From: Enoplosus armatus
Taxonomy: Eukaryota; Chordata; Actinopteri; Centrarchiformes; Enoplosidae
Assembly: GCF_043641665.1 (NCBI RefSeq)
Contig: NC_092181.1
Coordinates: forward strand, 4,316,921-4,380,920
Direction: 5' to 3'
Length of the DNA stretch: 64,000 nucleotides
The number at the start of each line of letters is the position of its first letter. Position 1 is the stretch's first letter. This document shows positions 11,706 through 25,520 of this stretch, piece after piece. A model generated the notes under the pieces. The model saw only the letters and a program-made list of their open reading frames with translations. It had not been told where the DNA came from and did no database searches. The translations under genes were made by a program, and so were the position numbers.

Positions 11706-14700
11706 GGTGCTGATTGGATATGTATTAGTGTGTCAGGTACAGTATGTTACATTTTCGAGTGAAGTCCTTTTTAGCCTACTAATCTTGATTTCCTTTCATA
11801 TACATGTGAGGAAACATTTCTTGGCACATTTCATGATCCACTGACTGTTTTCTTTCTAGTATCACAGCTCTGCCCATCATTGCAGCCTTAGCAGGTTTGG
11901 TTTGTCTCTCTGAGGCTGTGAGGAGGGTTGTATCATGTGACATGTGAAAATGTGACATCAATATGTCAAGCAGGCAGACTAAGAATGGTCAGCACATTGC
12001 TGCACAACCTGTAGACAGATGTGCAGTGACTAATCTGTGGTATTTATACAGTATGCTAGCCAGAGACAAGAGACATCAATCAAAAAGAGCGCTGTGTTGA
12101 TGTGTGATTTTGTTTCCACGAGTTAGAGATCACTTACAGGGGGCATGAGATGCTTGTAATGTTATCACTAGAGAGCTGTCATGCCATGTCATACTTGGTT
12201 TTTGTCAAAATTCAAAATAAGGCAATTTCCTAATATCAGTTTGTTTCTTAAAGGTACACTGTGGGCCTAGCACTATGGAGTAATGTTTTTATGCACGTGT
12301 CCCCATTTTGTTTGTTTCAAGTGCACGTGAACGAGGATACACAAGCATATGCAAGTGCATGTGGACATGGGTGATGCGATACACATTTCACACTATTCCA
12401 CAGATCTAGACAGCAAAGTGCCAGAAAAGGGCAGTGAAAAAAAGACAAACAAACAAGTGAACATGGTAAAAATGCAGGTTTTGCATGTCACTCACATGTT
12501 GACTGGGACGACTCAATGAGTAAACAATTACGAGCACAGAACGGGTTGCCTTTCACTTCCTGCCTCATTCTGAATTTTGAGCGTCATCAGAATCCTGTGA
12601 CTGCAAACAACGTGTTGGAACGCTAATCATGATCCTGTGAGTGAGCGAGTGAATTTCACCTACAGCTCAGAGAGGCTTTGCATCTAAAAATTCATCTTTA
12701 CATAGTAATCAAGTATATGTGTACCTGTTTATATCATGATAATCCTTCATTAATGAGTTCAACACTTTATATTCTCTGGAGTCATAAGTATGTATCATCA
12801 ATGTAGTGATAACTTCCATTTAGCCCAAAAAATACACTTCATACCTTTTATTAAATTCCTTATTCACAACATATATTATAGGAGCGAGGGGATGAGTCTT
12901 GAAGGGTTGGCGGAGGTACATAACTACAGTTTTAGATATGAAAACTACATTTAAATACCCCAAACTGGGACAATCCACGGTATCAGGCTATGCTTTTTAA
13001 AAATTTGCTTTGTAATTTATAACTTCATAATGGCTGTCTCCAATATCCCCTCAGTTAAAGCAGTTAAGATTTCATTCTGGGAAGTAAGAAAATCAGAACT
13101 TTCTTTAAACTCATTCTTGATTTGTTGAACAGTACAGTACACAGACTGAATGAGCCGCTCTTCAAGGCCATTTATACTTTTCAATACAGCACCCTTTCTT
13201 TCAGTCAGTAACTGTGACTCTCCACCTCTAAACACACGTCACCTGAATCAACCTGGGAGTGAGGGAGTGAGGGAGAGAGAGACAGATTGTACGGCTGACG
13301 GAGGCCACAGGAGAGAGAATAAGAGAAGCTGACAGGCGAACTGAAAAAACAACGGAGACTTAGAAGGTTTCCAAAGACCAATATCATACAGCTTATTGAA
13401 TATGTGATTGACAGCCCCACTTTTAAATATAGGTACTGCTCATTCTGTTCTCATCATACAATACATACCTGCCTTATCTTTATCCCTTCTGAAAAAAAAA
13501 AAAAATATTCACCTGAAATGCCCACACATCACCACTTACCTGTGACAGCTTGAATGCTCACAATTATAAATAACAAACTGAATTATCATTTGTTCCCAAA
13601 TAAGGTGCCGTCAACCTTAAAGGTCTCAGAAATGACTATTTACAGCCTGTTATGCAGTATTTCTGAAAATAATTAATACAGTAATGCTGCTTTGAATACT
13701 AATGCCCAGTAGTGAGCAATGCCTTTGCTTACATTTATAGGCAAATGTGCTCTGACCCGTGCCACTGTTTAATCAAATGTGTAGACATATGGTGATGCAT
13801 ACATCAGTGAAAATAAAACAGGCATGTGATCTGATGCATAGACACACACACAGAGCCATGCCATCTTGTCCCAGTGGTAGTTGTTTCCTTATCTCTTGCC
13901 ATTCCTCTTGTTTATCTCGTCGTTAAGGTTCCCCCTGTGGGCGACTTTCACCCGCCTGTATTGCTGTGTTCTTATCATTTACACTGATGCTCGTTATTGC
14001 TGTTTTTGTCAAACAGACAAAGGGAGCGCTGCCACATCTGCCTCCCTGTTGTTGACTCGGTGGTTTGCTGTGCTGTTTTCTCATTCTGATCACTCACAGA
14101 CTAATGACCCACTGGACCGGGACTCAAACAAAACGCATGGTTTGTTTTTCTTGTTTGGACTGTTGAGTACTACATACTCTCAGACATCAGTAATGATACT
14201 AACACACTTCTTCAAATATGTTTTCCTGTGTTTATGCATTTTGCCATTAAAAAACCATTAGGACTGCAATGGACTGGTGACTGGGATGATTCTTTGTGTG
14301 CTGATAGGATGATTGGATGCAGTGCGTTGAGACCCTTGAAAACTCTGCTTAATCAGCTCCTGACACAACAAATCCCAGTTTAACCCCGGCTGGTGGCACA
14401 TGTGAAACAGTTCAGTTCAAGAGAAAATTCTTGTATTCTGTCTATTAGAAATTAAATGTCTTTAGTTTAATTTTAGAGCAACTTTATATAGATGTGTCAG
14501 AATACACGTGTGCTTTATTCTATTGTGTCTTATCAGATGTGATATCATGTTTAAGAGCTCAGGAAAATTTCTAAATTGTTGGGATATGAACAGCATATAT
14601 GGCTTTTTAATGACATTGTGAAGATTTAGCATTTGGACCATTGATACATGCACATTGTTTTGAACTTGACCAGCCTACTCTGCAACATTACTTGTTTTAC

Positions 14701-15059
14701 CGTGCAAGCACAGGGACACAGTGTATCCTGCGGGCTCTGCTGCCTAAGAATAGCTGCAACTTTCCTTCCTTCCTAACCTGTGAGGCACACATACACACAG
14801 ATGCCTGGAATATCTACATTTGCACAATTGTCACTGCACAGCATGACCAAATGTGATCTGACAGACTTGCATGGGATGTTGAGTACTGCATTAAATGTTG
14901 AAGTTGTTGCATCCTCATTTGTGAATTTTCATTATTGATTATTCATGTTGTTACTCTGGAATATAAAATGATGTTAGCAGTTCACTTTGGGGTTACATTT
15001 AATGGAGAGTGACTGTAGTCTTTGTGGCCCAAAACAAACAATAAAGCCAAGTTTGGTTG

Positions 15060-15077
15060 TTAGGGTTAGGGTTAGGG
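15060..15077 (+). repeat. interstitial telomere-type repeat (TTAGGG)3
   Basis: Three perfect TTAGGG units, followed by TAG, about 30 bp before an AT microsatellite. Too short to be a telomere; it may be chance or break repair. Confidence 0.7.
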
Positions 15078-15103
15078 TAGAAGTCCAAATATAGAATATA
15101 TAC

Positions 15104-15108
<5 letters not shown>

Positions 15109-15137
<29 letters not shown>
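15109..15137. repeat. (AT)n microsatellite
   Basis: About 14 perfect AT units. Confidence 0.9.
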
Positions 15138-17397
15138 CTATATTTTTTTTGCGCACCAAACTGCCAAATTGCTCAAATGTCTTCATCAGAATCAGCAACT
15201 TTGTATATGCAACAAAAGAGTCAAAACTCTACAAAAGAGTAAATATACAAGCAGATGAAATATGATGACATTTGCGGGGAATATAGTCGACTCTGTGGGA
15301 GGGAAAAAAGATGTGAGGTTGCCCTGCATGCTGGAGCATGACCAAACACTGTATGGTGTGATGTTCTTCAGTGGCCATCCCAACCAGTAGATTTGGGGTT
15401 GTATACAATTCAAAATGGCTGGAAAACTATAAAAGAATAAATAACAAAACAAAACTTGAATTCAGTGCCATATGGGTCAAGAGTTACTGCCTAAAACATA
15501 AAGTTGCTTGTTATAACCACCATCTGGATGATCAGTGCAGCTGAGTTGTGGCGGAAATGTGAAACCTATCTACTAAATTCGGTGGCTCAGGCTCTCTGAT
15601 GGCTCCAGATGGCTTTAAAGCAGGAGGAGAACCCCCGTATGAAAAAAAAAGCCTGACTAAAACAATAGCAGGAGTATTCGGAACTGTAATGAACAGCTGT
15701 AATGTGACATCTTTAAAAGAAACAGTGGGTTTGCCTGCTTGGTAACAGAAGGCATAGATTCATAGTTGGTATCATCAGGGCTCCAGTGCTTAGATCTGTG
15801 TTCACGTCTCAAAGCAGTGTGGGTGCATGCTATAATGGTATGGGGCCATGATCATGGAGGTGTGAGGCGAACACTCATTGCACATTGCACCACCCTCACA
15901 GTAAACACCTAATAACTCTTAATTAGGAGCTGCCTTTATTAAACTATAATCCAAGTGAAGTTAACTTCACAGTGTGTGTTCTGGACTCAACATAAACTGC
16001 AAATGATCTTGTAAAGCAGCCAACTCTGATTTTATCTTTTATCTGCACACCCTCTTCTCTTTCTGTCTCCCCCACCTTTCCTGCAGACCTTTTTCCACAG
16101 CCACCCGGTCCATTTGGGTGTTTTAATGCCTGATTATGGTTATGCAGCATTGTGCATAAAATTGCATAGTTTTTTATGTTTTTTTCTGTAGCATCTAGTT
16201 ACATAAGCCATACACAAGAGACATTAATGCACAATAACACTACAGGGAGTATGCTTTGTTGACATTTATAGCTGCTGAATTTGCATTTTACACTCTTGAA
16301 GATGTTCATTAGGATGCTCTCACAGTGTTTCACTGACTCTCCAAGAGCCATTTTGCCATTTTTGTAACATTTAGATGAGAGGCACAAATGTTTACAGTGG
16401 CAAACCTCCTCTGTCTATCTGTCCTCAAAGTGCTCTGTTATGTGCTCTGTATTTGTAAAGCATTTTCAAACCAGGAAGAAAGCAACAACTTTGACAAACA
16501 TACCTTCCTGATCACAGCCAAGCAATCACTGTTAGTGGACTAAATGCACAGTAACACAGACCTGTCTACACAAAGACACTTTGATGCTCCAGTTGGTATA
16601 AATGTGGTGTAAGTCAGCAGCCTGTGAAGGCATTAGGATGCATTCAAAAGTGTAGTTAAAGTCAGCAAAAACCTGCCACCAACTGCTGTCCCTCTGATTG
16701 CAGCTGGCCTCTTGCACACAGCCAGTTTAGCTAAAACAGCCCTGGGTGATTGTACAGTAATTACTGGGGCAGTTGAGGGAGGCCACAGGCTAAAAGCTGG
16801 GTCAAAAGGGCCTTTGCAAGATTGGCAGGTGGAGCCATTAGGTCAGCCAAACATAACTACCAAACCTTTTAAAATTCTCAACACCTCTTCCCCTGTCAAC
16901 ACACAGTAATAACAGAAATATCACGCCATGTGAATTGGAACGTGTTGGACGGTGTGCTGCCCATCACAAAGTGCTTGTACCACAAATTGCTATCAAATTA
17001 GCATTATTATAAACCCAGGATATTGGTTTTCACTATGAGCAGAATTTTTCAGTTTTATCTTCCATTGTATTCCTTCCCCTCTCTCCCTCACCATCTACAG
17101 CCATCCATCCTCACCAGACTAAAATGCCATTTTAGCTTCCTGTCCTTGATTCAGTGTAATGATTCATTTCCTAAGTGGATACTTTTGGTCATTACAAATT
17201 TGGGCTGTTGTCAAGTGTTGACATATAGATAAGACAAAGTACAAGTACAAAGACCTACTTAGTTTTCACCATGTCCTCCAAACCCAACGGTGAGGCCTGT
17301 TCCATTAAATGTTTGTCATTGCCTTTACCGTACAGAACGTTTTTATTGGCAGGACAACATTGTTTGTAAATGCATGCCAAAACTGTTGCATATTACC

Positions 17398-17545
17398 AGA
17401 CAAAAACTACTCCGTAAGGAAAAGATCATGGTCATGGTTAGAAGCAAAGTGACGTGGATTACAAAACCAACCTTCTTGAGGTTTGGAAACGATCAAAAGG
17501 GAAAGTTCTTGGTTAAGGTTAGGGAACAACTGCCGTTTCGGTTAA
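17398..17545 (+). repeat. degenerate GGTTAAGGTTAGG-type fish repeat
   Basis: GGAAAAGATCATGG, GGTTTGGAAACGATCA and CTTGGTTAAGGTTAGGG form loose repeats of a tandem fish motif. They create the 120-codon open frame at 17290-17652, which is not regarded as a gene. Confidence 0.35.
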
Positions 17546-17693
17546 AAGAAATTAACATTGACTGTCAGAAGAAAACAGGAAACAAACAACAATCTCCCAT
17601 CACAGAGCCTTCCGAATTACACGCTTTGTTCCTGACACACAACAGTCCTTAATAAAATGTGTAACAAACCATCTGGCACATCAGTTTTTAATT

Positions 17694-18255
17694 TCGGGTG
17701 CCCCTGGTTACAGATGTAAAAGTCCCAGTAATTTTCCCCATAGACAATGTTACGTGACTCTCACACTTCTACAGCTTAAGTTAAATAATCAGTACAAAAG
17801 ATGAACTGTGTTATAAAATATCAGGTTCCTCAATAAAAAGACAAAAGCACAAACCTGTGTACATAAAGACTCTGGGGGAGAAGTTAACTACGACTCCCAA
17901 GGTGCATTTCGGCAAGAGAATCCAATCACAAGCCTAAAATTGTGTGACGTGCGCCTCTAACTGCAGGTGGAAGCTAAACGTTACGGTGTTGAGAAAACTG
18001 ATTTTATAATCTGAAGCTTAAATCAATCCGCTTTTAAATTCTGGCTCAATTCATGATTAATTCGACGACGCGCTGTGAGTCGTTCACAAATTCAACAACA
18101 AAGCGTTTTGGATATGCTACCACTCTGATTCGCACTTCTGACTGGCTTCTTCTACATGGCAACAGTGGCCGAGGCTCATGGTAACTGCAGTATTTTGAGC
18201 CATTCGCCATGTCAAAATGATGGCCAAAACGTGATTTCTCAGAAATGAAGTTGAA
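17694..18255 (+). repeat. dispersed repeat family C, copy 1 (long)
   Basis: Shares with 53282-53545 the strings CAATGTTACGTGACTC, ATCAGTACAAAAGATGAACT, AAAATATCAGGTTCCT and GACTCCCAAGGTGCATTT. Its right part (GATTTTATAATCTGAAGCTT to TGAGCCATTCGCCATGTC) is absent from the second copy. No coding capacity. Confidence 0.65.
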
Positions 18256-20179
18256 AAATGAGAAATGGTGGTCATAAGATAAAAGTATATGATCGTTACA
18301 TTATCCCCAAGGTGTTTCTATGTGAAGTAACATTGAGGACACTGTTTATTGTACATTTTGAAATGGGAAAAACACAGTATTTCACTATGACAATATGTAT
18401 TGGTACTCTTAGTGGTACCAAGCAGAGTTTATAAATGATTATGAACCCACCAGACAACAAAGTACTTGGGTGCCCTCTTGGACATCTGATTAAGTAGGCT
18501 TGTTTACAAATGTTGATATTATCTAAAAGAAACACTTGTGGTGCCTCTTGCTTTCTTGGCTCTTCACTGAACACGAAAGAAACCACAACATGTCTAGTAG
18601 AGCTGCCCAGTGATCACAATAGAAGACTGCCAATATACTGGGCATGTGTGATCCTGATGATGCCTTATGACAGCTTAGCCTTCAGTCTTGCTACAAACAC
18701 TCTGCTGCGCCCGTATAACTCTGAAAAATATGTTTGTAGTCCATTTAAGGTTTTCAGTGATTTGTGTGCCCATGAACTGAAAATGGTAAATCTTTCTGCT
18801 GCTGTCCTTGTTTCCTTTCTCTGGAAGTCAAACTCAAGCTCCTTGTTTTGCTGACATTTAAGGGAAGGTGGTTTTCAGAACACCTTGTTACAAGTTGCTC
18901 TGCAATACCTCCTCCTTGTAACCTGACTCATCTCTGACAGATACCAGTCTTACCTCTGTCGGGGGGGGGAGGGGATTGATTGGTGAGTCAGACATCCAGT
19001 TATAGTGTGCTATGAAGTGTCATGGAGTTTGTTGCAGACTGTGGTGGAGCTGAAATCAATGAGAGTCTTGACATACAGTAGATGTCTTTGTGTTCCAAGT
19101 GTGGAGCCCAGGTGTAGTGTTGAGCACAAGGCGCCTTCACTTCTATTAGAAACAACAGACAAATGGCTCTAGTGTTGGCCGAAAGTGGTGCACCAGTCCA
19201 GAGAAGATTAGTGAAACTGTGCTTTCGCCTTGCCCTCAACTTACTCTTTAACCTGACCAGGTGTGCCATATGAACATACCTTAGTGAGTGCTCACTCTTG
19301 GCCACTCTTTGCACATCACCTGTGGACACATAGAGCTTGCTTACCACCAAGTAAAGTGGTACATCATACTGAGAAGTTACGATGTAGTGCTTTGTTACTT
19401 CATCATCTGACTATTACTTTATGGAAGTTTTTATTGGACATAAATTAAAGTCCACCATTCCTTCAATTGCTCATTCTATTTGAAAGACCTTTGTGTCTGT
19501 CAATTGAGGTTTACTACCCAACCATTTGCTAGGATACTTCAGTCTGCCCCTCTGTATATTCCAAGACAGGCACACAAAGTCTGATGTTTATGTGAAGTTG
19601 ATTTAAAGTTTTGTGACTTTTTGTAAGAACCCTTGGACACATTCCCCTTTGGCAAGTTGGTGTGTATCTGTGTATTAGTTTCCCCATTTCCCATAACAAT
19701 GTTTTCCACAAAGTTTTGTGGAAATAAATACACTTTTTAAGATTTCCCATTACAAGACAAACTAAACAGAGGGGAAGGCAGGGAGTAAATAGGCACTCAC
19801 CCCATGGCCATGGCTGGGAGACGAGCAAAATTGGAGGAACATTGGATTTCAGTTGAATAAATTATAAAGTATATACACTCAGCAAAATGAAGAAAGCTGT
19901 GGATATAGTTGTGCAGGACCTATAATAATACACCCCAGATGATGTACTGTAGGTACTGTAGGTTTGTCTAAAGGAAATTATTCTTTTCAACCACTTTAAC
20001 CTTCTAAATGACGATGACCAGATGACATTCAGCTCCACATTTTCTCTTCAAATGTTTGCCTTTTCTGCTTGTGCTGTTTTGTAATAGTTTCAAATAGCTT
20101 GTTTGGTATCACCACTTTTAAAAACTGCAAAATATTCAATTTAAAATTACATAATACCAAGAGTGAAAAGTGACAAGTC
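18256..20179. other. intergenic, nothing recognised
   Basis: Frames of 96-116 codons on both strands lack motifs. A G-run of nine lies at 18961-18969. Confidence 0.5.
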
Positions 20180-20282
20180 CTCACATTTGAGAAGCTGATA
20201 TGATGAATCAATTACCAAAATCGTTGTAAATACATTTCTGTTGCTCAACTAATCGATTATTTAGCTAATTGTTTCAGCACTT
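20180..20282 (-). repeat. dispersed repeat family D fragment
   Basis: CCTCACATTTGAGAAGCTG, then CAACTAATCGATTATTTAGC and AATTGTTTCAGCAC, is the end of a very common fish repeat built on TAATCGATTA strings. It lies in the opposite orientation to the piece at 42690. Confidence 0.45.
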
Positions 20283-20500
20283 ATTCACTCACAGACACAC
20301 AGTTCCTGTTATTTTAGCCTCCACTCTCTCTTTCTTTATTCCTTGACAGCCCTCTGCCATCGTCTGTCCTGTCTGACCAGCGTGAACTCTGTGAGCTGTG
20401 CTTACTGTGGTGAAATTCTGCTGCGTTAGCGAGGAACACAGGTTCATCGAAATGCTTCTTCCCCTCTAAGCTCATTTATGCTGAGTACACTGGCAGCAGG

Positions 20501-20542
20501 CGCACACACACGCACACACACACACACACACACAAACACACA
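20501..20542. repeat. (CA)n microsatellite, interrupted
   Basis: CA units with two CG and one AA interruption. The apparent His-Thr peptides on this stretch are repeat translation. Confidence 0.9.
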
Positions 20543-21018
20543 GCGAGAAACCCTGTTGACAGGTGATCCCTCACAATGGAGGAGAGGGTGTGTTTTTCTT
20601 GAATGGACAGATCGATCACAGCCTTGGAAAGTGAAGACACTATCAGAAAGAGGGAGGGCTGAGAGCGGATGCGTGTTTGGGAAGTTGGCGTAGAGGTAAT
20701 CACGGGAGCTTAGCTGGGGCAGTGAGGTTGTTAGAGTTCAGAGCACCAAAATTATTATCGCTCACAACATTAAACAGTGCTTTTTTTCTTTTTTTTTTTA
20801 CACAGAGCTGGGGAGTTGGTTATTCAGTGTAATTACTCTGCATAGCTTTAGTTTTGTGTCTGCTTCCACAGTGTCAGCACAAATCTTAAATCACCTAAAA
20901 GTCTTTTCTGTTAAGTTATTGGCCCATTTTGCTTATCAGAGTTCACAAAGGCACCACTTCAACTGCAGTGCTATCAGCAGAGTGAACTAATTAAGAGTGA
21001 AATCAAAGCATTTGAGTT

Positions 21019-21022
<4 letters not shown>

Positions 21023-21081
<59 letters not shown>
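21023..21081. repeat. (GT)n microsatellite
   Basis: About 29 uninterrupted GT units. Confidence 0.95.
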
Positions 21082-21082
<1 letters not shown>

Positions 21083-23300
21083 TCAGTGAGTCATGACAAA
21101 TTGCTACTGCCCCTAGTGAGGAGATTTCCTCCTTTTCTTTTCCAACCACCAGCTACAGTATTTATTGAGACAGATAGATTCTGTGCATTTCTTTAGGGGA
21201 CGGACCTCATCAATATACATTCTACTGAATACTGAATCAAACGCATTACCTTTACAGAAGGGGGGGGGGCATCAATCATACTGGCAGGCTCACATTGTTG
21301 AGAAACACTGATGTAGAAAGCGTTTCAAGAATCAATGAGCTCTTTTACATACAGTAGGGACATTGCACAGCCAATTACACATACACATGACCTACAGCAT
21401 ATTCTGGCTGCTCGTGTGTGCACAGGGTGCTGTAGAGAGGTATTCAACTGAAGCCCTAGTGTCAGCAAACGTCTGCCGGGAGCAAGAATCATTGTAAGCA
21501 TTACATAAACATGACTGTGTGTCACGCTGAGCAATTGTTAAATTCACTGAATCCACTGATGAAAAAAAATGGATTCGCACTCACACCATTGTATGCACCA
21601 GATAAAATGTCAATGTCATTCTCAGCTGCCAGCATCACTGTTACTCCAAGCAGTCACCCTCTTGTACCCCGTCACTGTGTGGAAGGATAAATATAGTTAA
21701 CATCCTTCACAGCTTCTCGTGGTGATATAATTCTGAGACAAGCACAGAGCTGAATTATAGCTTAGTTGTTGATGAACACACACATGCACTCGCACACAAG
21801 TGATCACAGCGATTTGATTGATTCTGCGATTTAAGTGCAATTAAATCACAATACCCACCCTCTTCTACCCCTGTGCAGTCTGTCCTGTTAAAATGGCGCC
21901 ATACTAGGGATGGGCTTGATCTATCAGCCTCTGTTGTCTTCCAGTAAAGGGAGTGGGTGGGAGTTTATGGGGGCATAAAGTGAGCGAGTCCAGACCACTT
22001 CTCCAGAGAGAACTTGCACTTGCAGAGTCAGAAGATCAGAATACAGCATAACATAAACATTTTGGTCTAATTTTCAATAGTGAAATTTTAGTGTCATTTT
22101 TGTCAAGAGATTTTGAAGCTACAGCTGTCGCCATCTTTGTTGTGTACATTTAGCATATCATTTCCAAACACTGTTTGAACAGAACTTCTCTCTCTTTCTC
22201 TGTTGTTCCAGCTCACCTAGCATTAGCATTAGCATTACCACAGCTACCTGTTCTCTCTACTGCAAATTTTATTATCACAAATTGCAATTCAAAAGAACTT
22301 TAAAGTTACAGTTTCACTTCAGCTACTAGAGGAATTTAAAAGGGAGAAAGGCTTTCAAACATGCAAGAAATTGTGGATGACAGATGCTGGTCAGAATCAA
22401 ATATTTATCCTTAGTCAGCCATGCTGGCTTTATTGCCATAATTGGAAAATAACTGCATTCTTGCTGTTTATTTAGAGTATTCATCTTTGCTGTCTGCTTT
22501 GAATTATTTATGGAAGATACAAAGGACAGTCTGTAATTGTTTGTTTGTTTGGAAGTTACGTAGAAGTTTCTCCTCCCTGCTTATGGGAAAGTAAATGTCA
22601 AACCCTATTAGGATTCATTAGGATCAAAGTTGGGGATCACAATTCAACTTAGATGTTCTGGAGCTATAAAAATGTCTGCGTGAAATTGGCTCACATCAAA
22701 CAAACCCTAAAACAATTTTAATAACAAAACATAACCTTTTCACCCACCAACTCTCTTTAGTCCCTCTTCAGAGGTTGAATCAGAAAGAGAGTATGTTTGT
22801 AGTATATGTATATGCACAGACAAGACATAAAAATATATATTATTTGTCTTTAAAGCTTTCCATCCACAGAATATATTGTTGAAAAAATATTTATAATTTT
22901 ATAATTTTACTGTCAATACATATTGAGTTACTAAAGACAGCATCTTAAAATATCAAAAAAATCAATACTGACTGGCTCATCACAGTGGCCTCTCATCAAC
23001 CTGGGAAATGATACGTACGGAAAGAATTGATATCATTTGCAGTATTGCGGTGTGTAGATCTATCAGAAGTCAATGACAAAAATTCACATTATCAATATCA
23101 CATATGTTACATGACGTTAACTTTTAAAAATCTGAAATTGTGATTGAATGCAGTACAAGAGAAGACAAATGACGGATGAAAAAACAAAATACTTCCTGTC
23201 TGAAGCATTACCTGCAAACAATCAGACAGTCTGAACCTTTTAAAACTTCTCCAATTGATCCTTCAATTACTCTTATTTTGGGGAGAAAGAGCAGAATTAG

Positions 23301-23312
23301 CTCTCTCTCTCT

Positions 23313-23356
<44 letters not shown>
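23301..23356. repeat. compound (CT)n-(AC)n microsatellite
   Basis: A short CT run, GCGC, then about 20 AC units. Confidence 0.9.
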
Positions 23357-23359
<3 letters not shown>

Positions 23360-24039
23360 TCACAGGAGGATGACGCAACAGCCTTTGTCTCGCGGAGGAG
23401 ACGGCACGTTTTAGGCAGGTCAGAGGTCAGTGTGGAGGAAGGAGAGGAGACTAAATCTCACTCTCTGAATGACAAACAGCCTCCATGGCTTTGCAGGTTG
23501 GGAAGTGAAAAGAAAATAATTTGTAAAAGCCATTTTACTATTCAACCGAGTTTTATGAAAAGCAGGTTGGCCTGCAGACTCACCACCAGATTTATGAAGC
23601 CCTTTGCACTTTGTTTCACACTCCGCATAGAGACGTGTTATTTAGTTCAGCTTGTCATCTGAGGCGCAGTTTGGGAGTATCATATAACCATATAATCATG
23701 TAACAATAGCACATTTTAGTGTCTCTATGTTTTGATCTCCTTTTTAAGCTTTCTCAAATACAAAATCCTTACACTGAACTTTATCAAGCCCCCATTCGCC
23801 GGCATCAAGTCTGGAAGACTCAGTCTGTGGCTGGAGAATTACTGCTGCTTTCATAAACCAGAGACTACTTACAGGCAAGATGTGAGGCTGTGAACACAAA
23901 AACATTTGTTTTTCATGTAAATCTGAACTTAAGTTTGTAATTATGTAACTCACCATCAAATAGAATACTTTAAACCTTATATGCTAAATAGTACAGAAAA
24001 CATGAACAACTCAACTAAATTGTTCTAAAGGAATGTAAA

Positions 24040-24150
24040 GCGTTTAAACCTGCGATAACTATTTTTTGGCCACTTGGGGGCAGCAGAAACTGGCTGTGAA
24101 CACAATATTGACATATCACCTATAAAGTTGCTTTATCACACTTGCTAGCA
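24040..24150 (+). repeat. dispersed repeat family B, copy 2 (truncated)
   Basis: CGTTTAAACCTGCGATAACT, then TTGGGGGCAGCAGAAACTGG, corresponds to the start of the 4388 copy. The match fades after about 110 bp (GCTAGCAACCTGTTGCC). Confidence 0.55.
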
Positions 24151-25423
24151 ACCTGTTGCCTAATTGCCCATCTACACTCACTTTAGCTAGTGTATTTGGT
24201 ACACCTAGCTAAAACTAATGCAGTCTAATACAACAGCCCTTCAACAAATCCTGCCTTCATGATGGTTTTTGTTTTTGTTGAAACTATTTTAGAGAGGTGT
24301 TCAACTTTATGATCATTGTGATGGGTGTAGTTTGCTGTTGAACTGTATTTCATTGTACAGAGAGGTGATTCTATTATTTAGCCCACACTCATTGATATGA
24401 ATGGGGTGAACAAAATAATAAAAATATCTGTCTGTAGATGGGGACAGCATCTACACATGTTAAGAGCTGATGGTAAAACTTACTGTCAGGTTAAGCTTCA
24501 CTCCAAAAAACATTTATTAAAAGCGGAGCCTTCTCTTACAAATTGAATAATGCATGGAAGTAAATGACAGCACTTATAGCTCAGGATAGAGGCTAAGTGC
24601 TTGGCTAAGGTTGATAAACCTATACTTTTACACTTTTAGACCAATTCATTATCTCACACAGGGACACACACACTTACACAAAGACTAAGACACTGCCTGT
24701 TTATTGCAGTCATGTCACCTAATCAATAGTCCACAATTGAAGGAGTGTTGGTTCGATTGATGCAATTTGGTAGAGAGGTCAGTGGAGAGCACAAATGAGT
24801 CAGAGGACAATATTGATCCACTGCTTGAGCCTCATTTACCTGGCATTGTATATCTGTACATCCTCATCACACAAGGCACTCTGCCATAAGGTTACATATA
24901 GAAGTTGGTTGCATGTAAAAATATTCACTTGTTGTCAGCGAGTGTAATTACAGTCTGCTGACAAGAGCTGGTTTGTCAATATGGATGTCTTACAGCAATA
25001 ACACCCAAGAGACACCTTGTAATGTCATTATGGTAACAGTGGTGAAGGGCTGTACCCATAAATACAGTAAAGAAATCCCGGAAACCCACAGGGACCCCTG
25101 TATGCTGCATTTCAGGGATTCCTATTCCCATACCAGAGAAGTTGACATAGCAACCAGTTATTAATGCAATTGAGCATGGTTGGATGTGCCTTTACCCATC
25201 AGATTGCTTGGGTAAAACAACCAGTCATGGAGTCTTGGGGTAATAACAACTTTCTTACATCTTCCAGTACAATATACAACTTTTTCTTCCAGAGGTACAA
25301 TGTACAATATTCTGTGCTACTACAAGCATCCATGAATAATCCTCTGGTCCTATCACAGAGTCGTTCAATAGTTGCCTGTTAAGTTAACATCTGTCATAAC
25401 ATTAAAAAATACCCGTTAAATCA

Positions 25424-25520
25424 GGGCTTGGCAATTAGTTTTAGCAATGGGCCACTTTTTCAGCACTGTTAATTTGGAGGCCAACACTCCAGGTTCAGTG
25501 GAGACTCAGGCCTCTGACTT
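25424..25520 (+). repeat. hAT-like repeat edge
   Basis: CAGGGCTTGGCAATTAGTTTT followed by GGGCCACTTTTT resembles the terminal repeat of fish hAT-type non-autonomous elements. No matching right end was found. Confidence 0.3.

Larger units (their letters stand above)
11706..17397. other. intergenic, no gene seen
   Basis: Long AT-rich desert with an AT microsatellite and three TTAGGG units near 15.1 kb. The minus frame at 13017-13235 gives a coiled-coil-like peptide (see findings). Nothing else recognised. Confidence 0.5.
20283..24039. other. intergenic, three microsatellites
   Basis: Contains the CA, GT and CT-AC arrays listed separately, a G-run near 21260 and AT-rich DNA. The 135-codon frame at 23255-23662 is mostly translated microsatellite. 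Confidence 0.6.

Noticed and set aside
15060..15077. Chromosome end
   Set aside because: Only three TTAGGG units with normal DNA on both sides.
17290..17652. 120-codon plus frame
   Set aside because: Built on degenerate GGTTAAGGTTAGG-type repeat units, not a conserved protein.
23255..23662. 135-codon plus frame
   Set aside because: Includes a translated microsatellite and lacks any domain.
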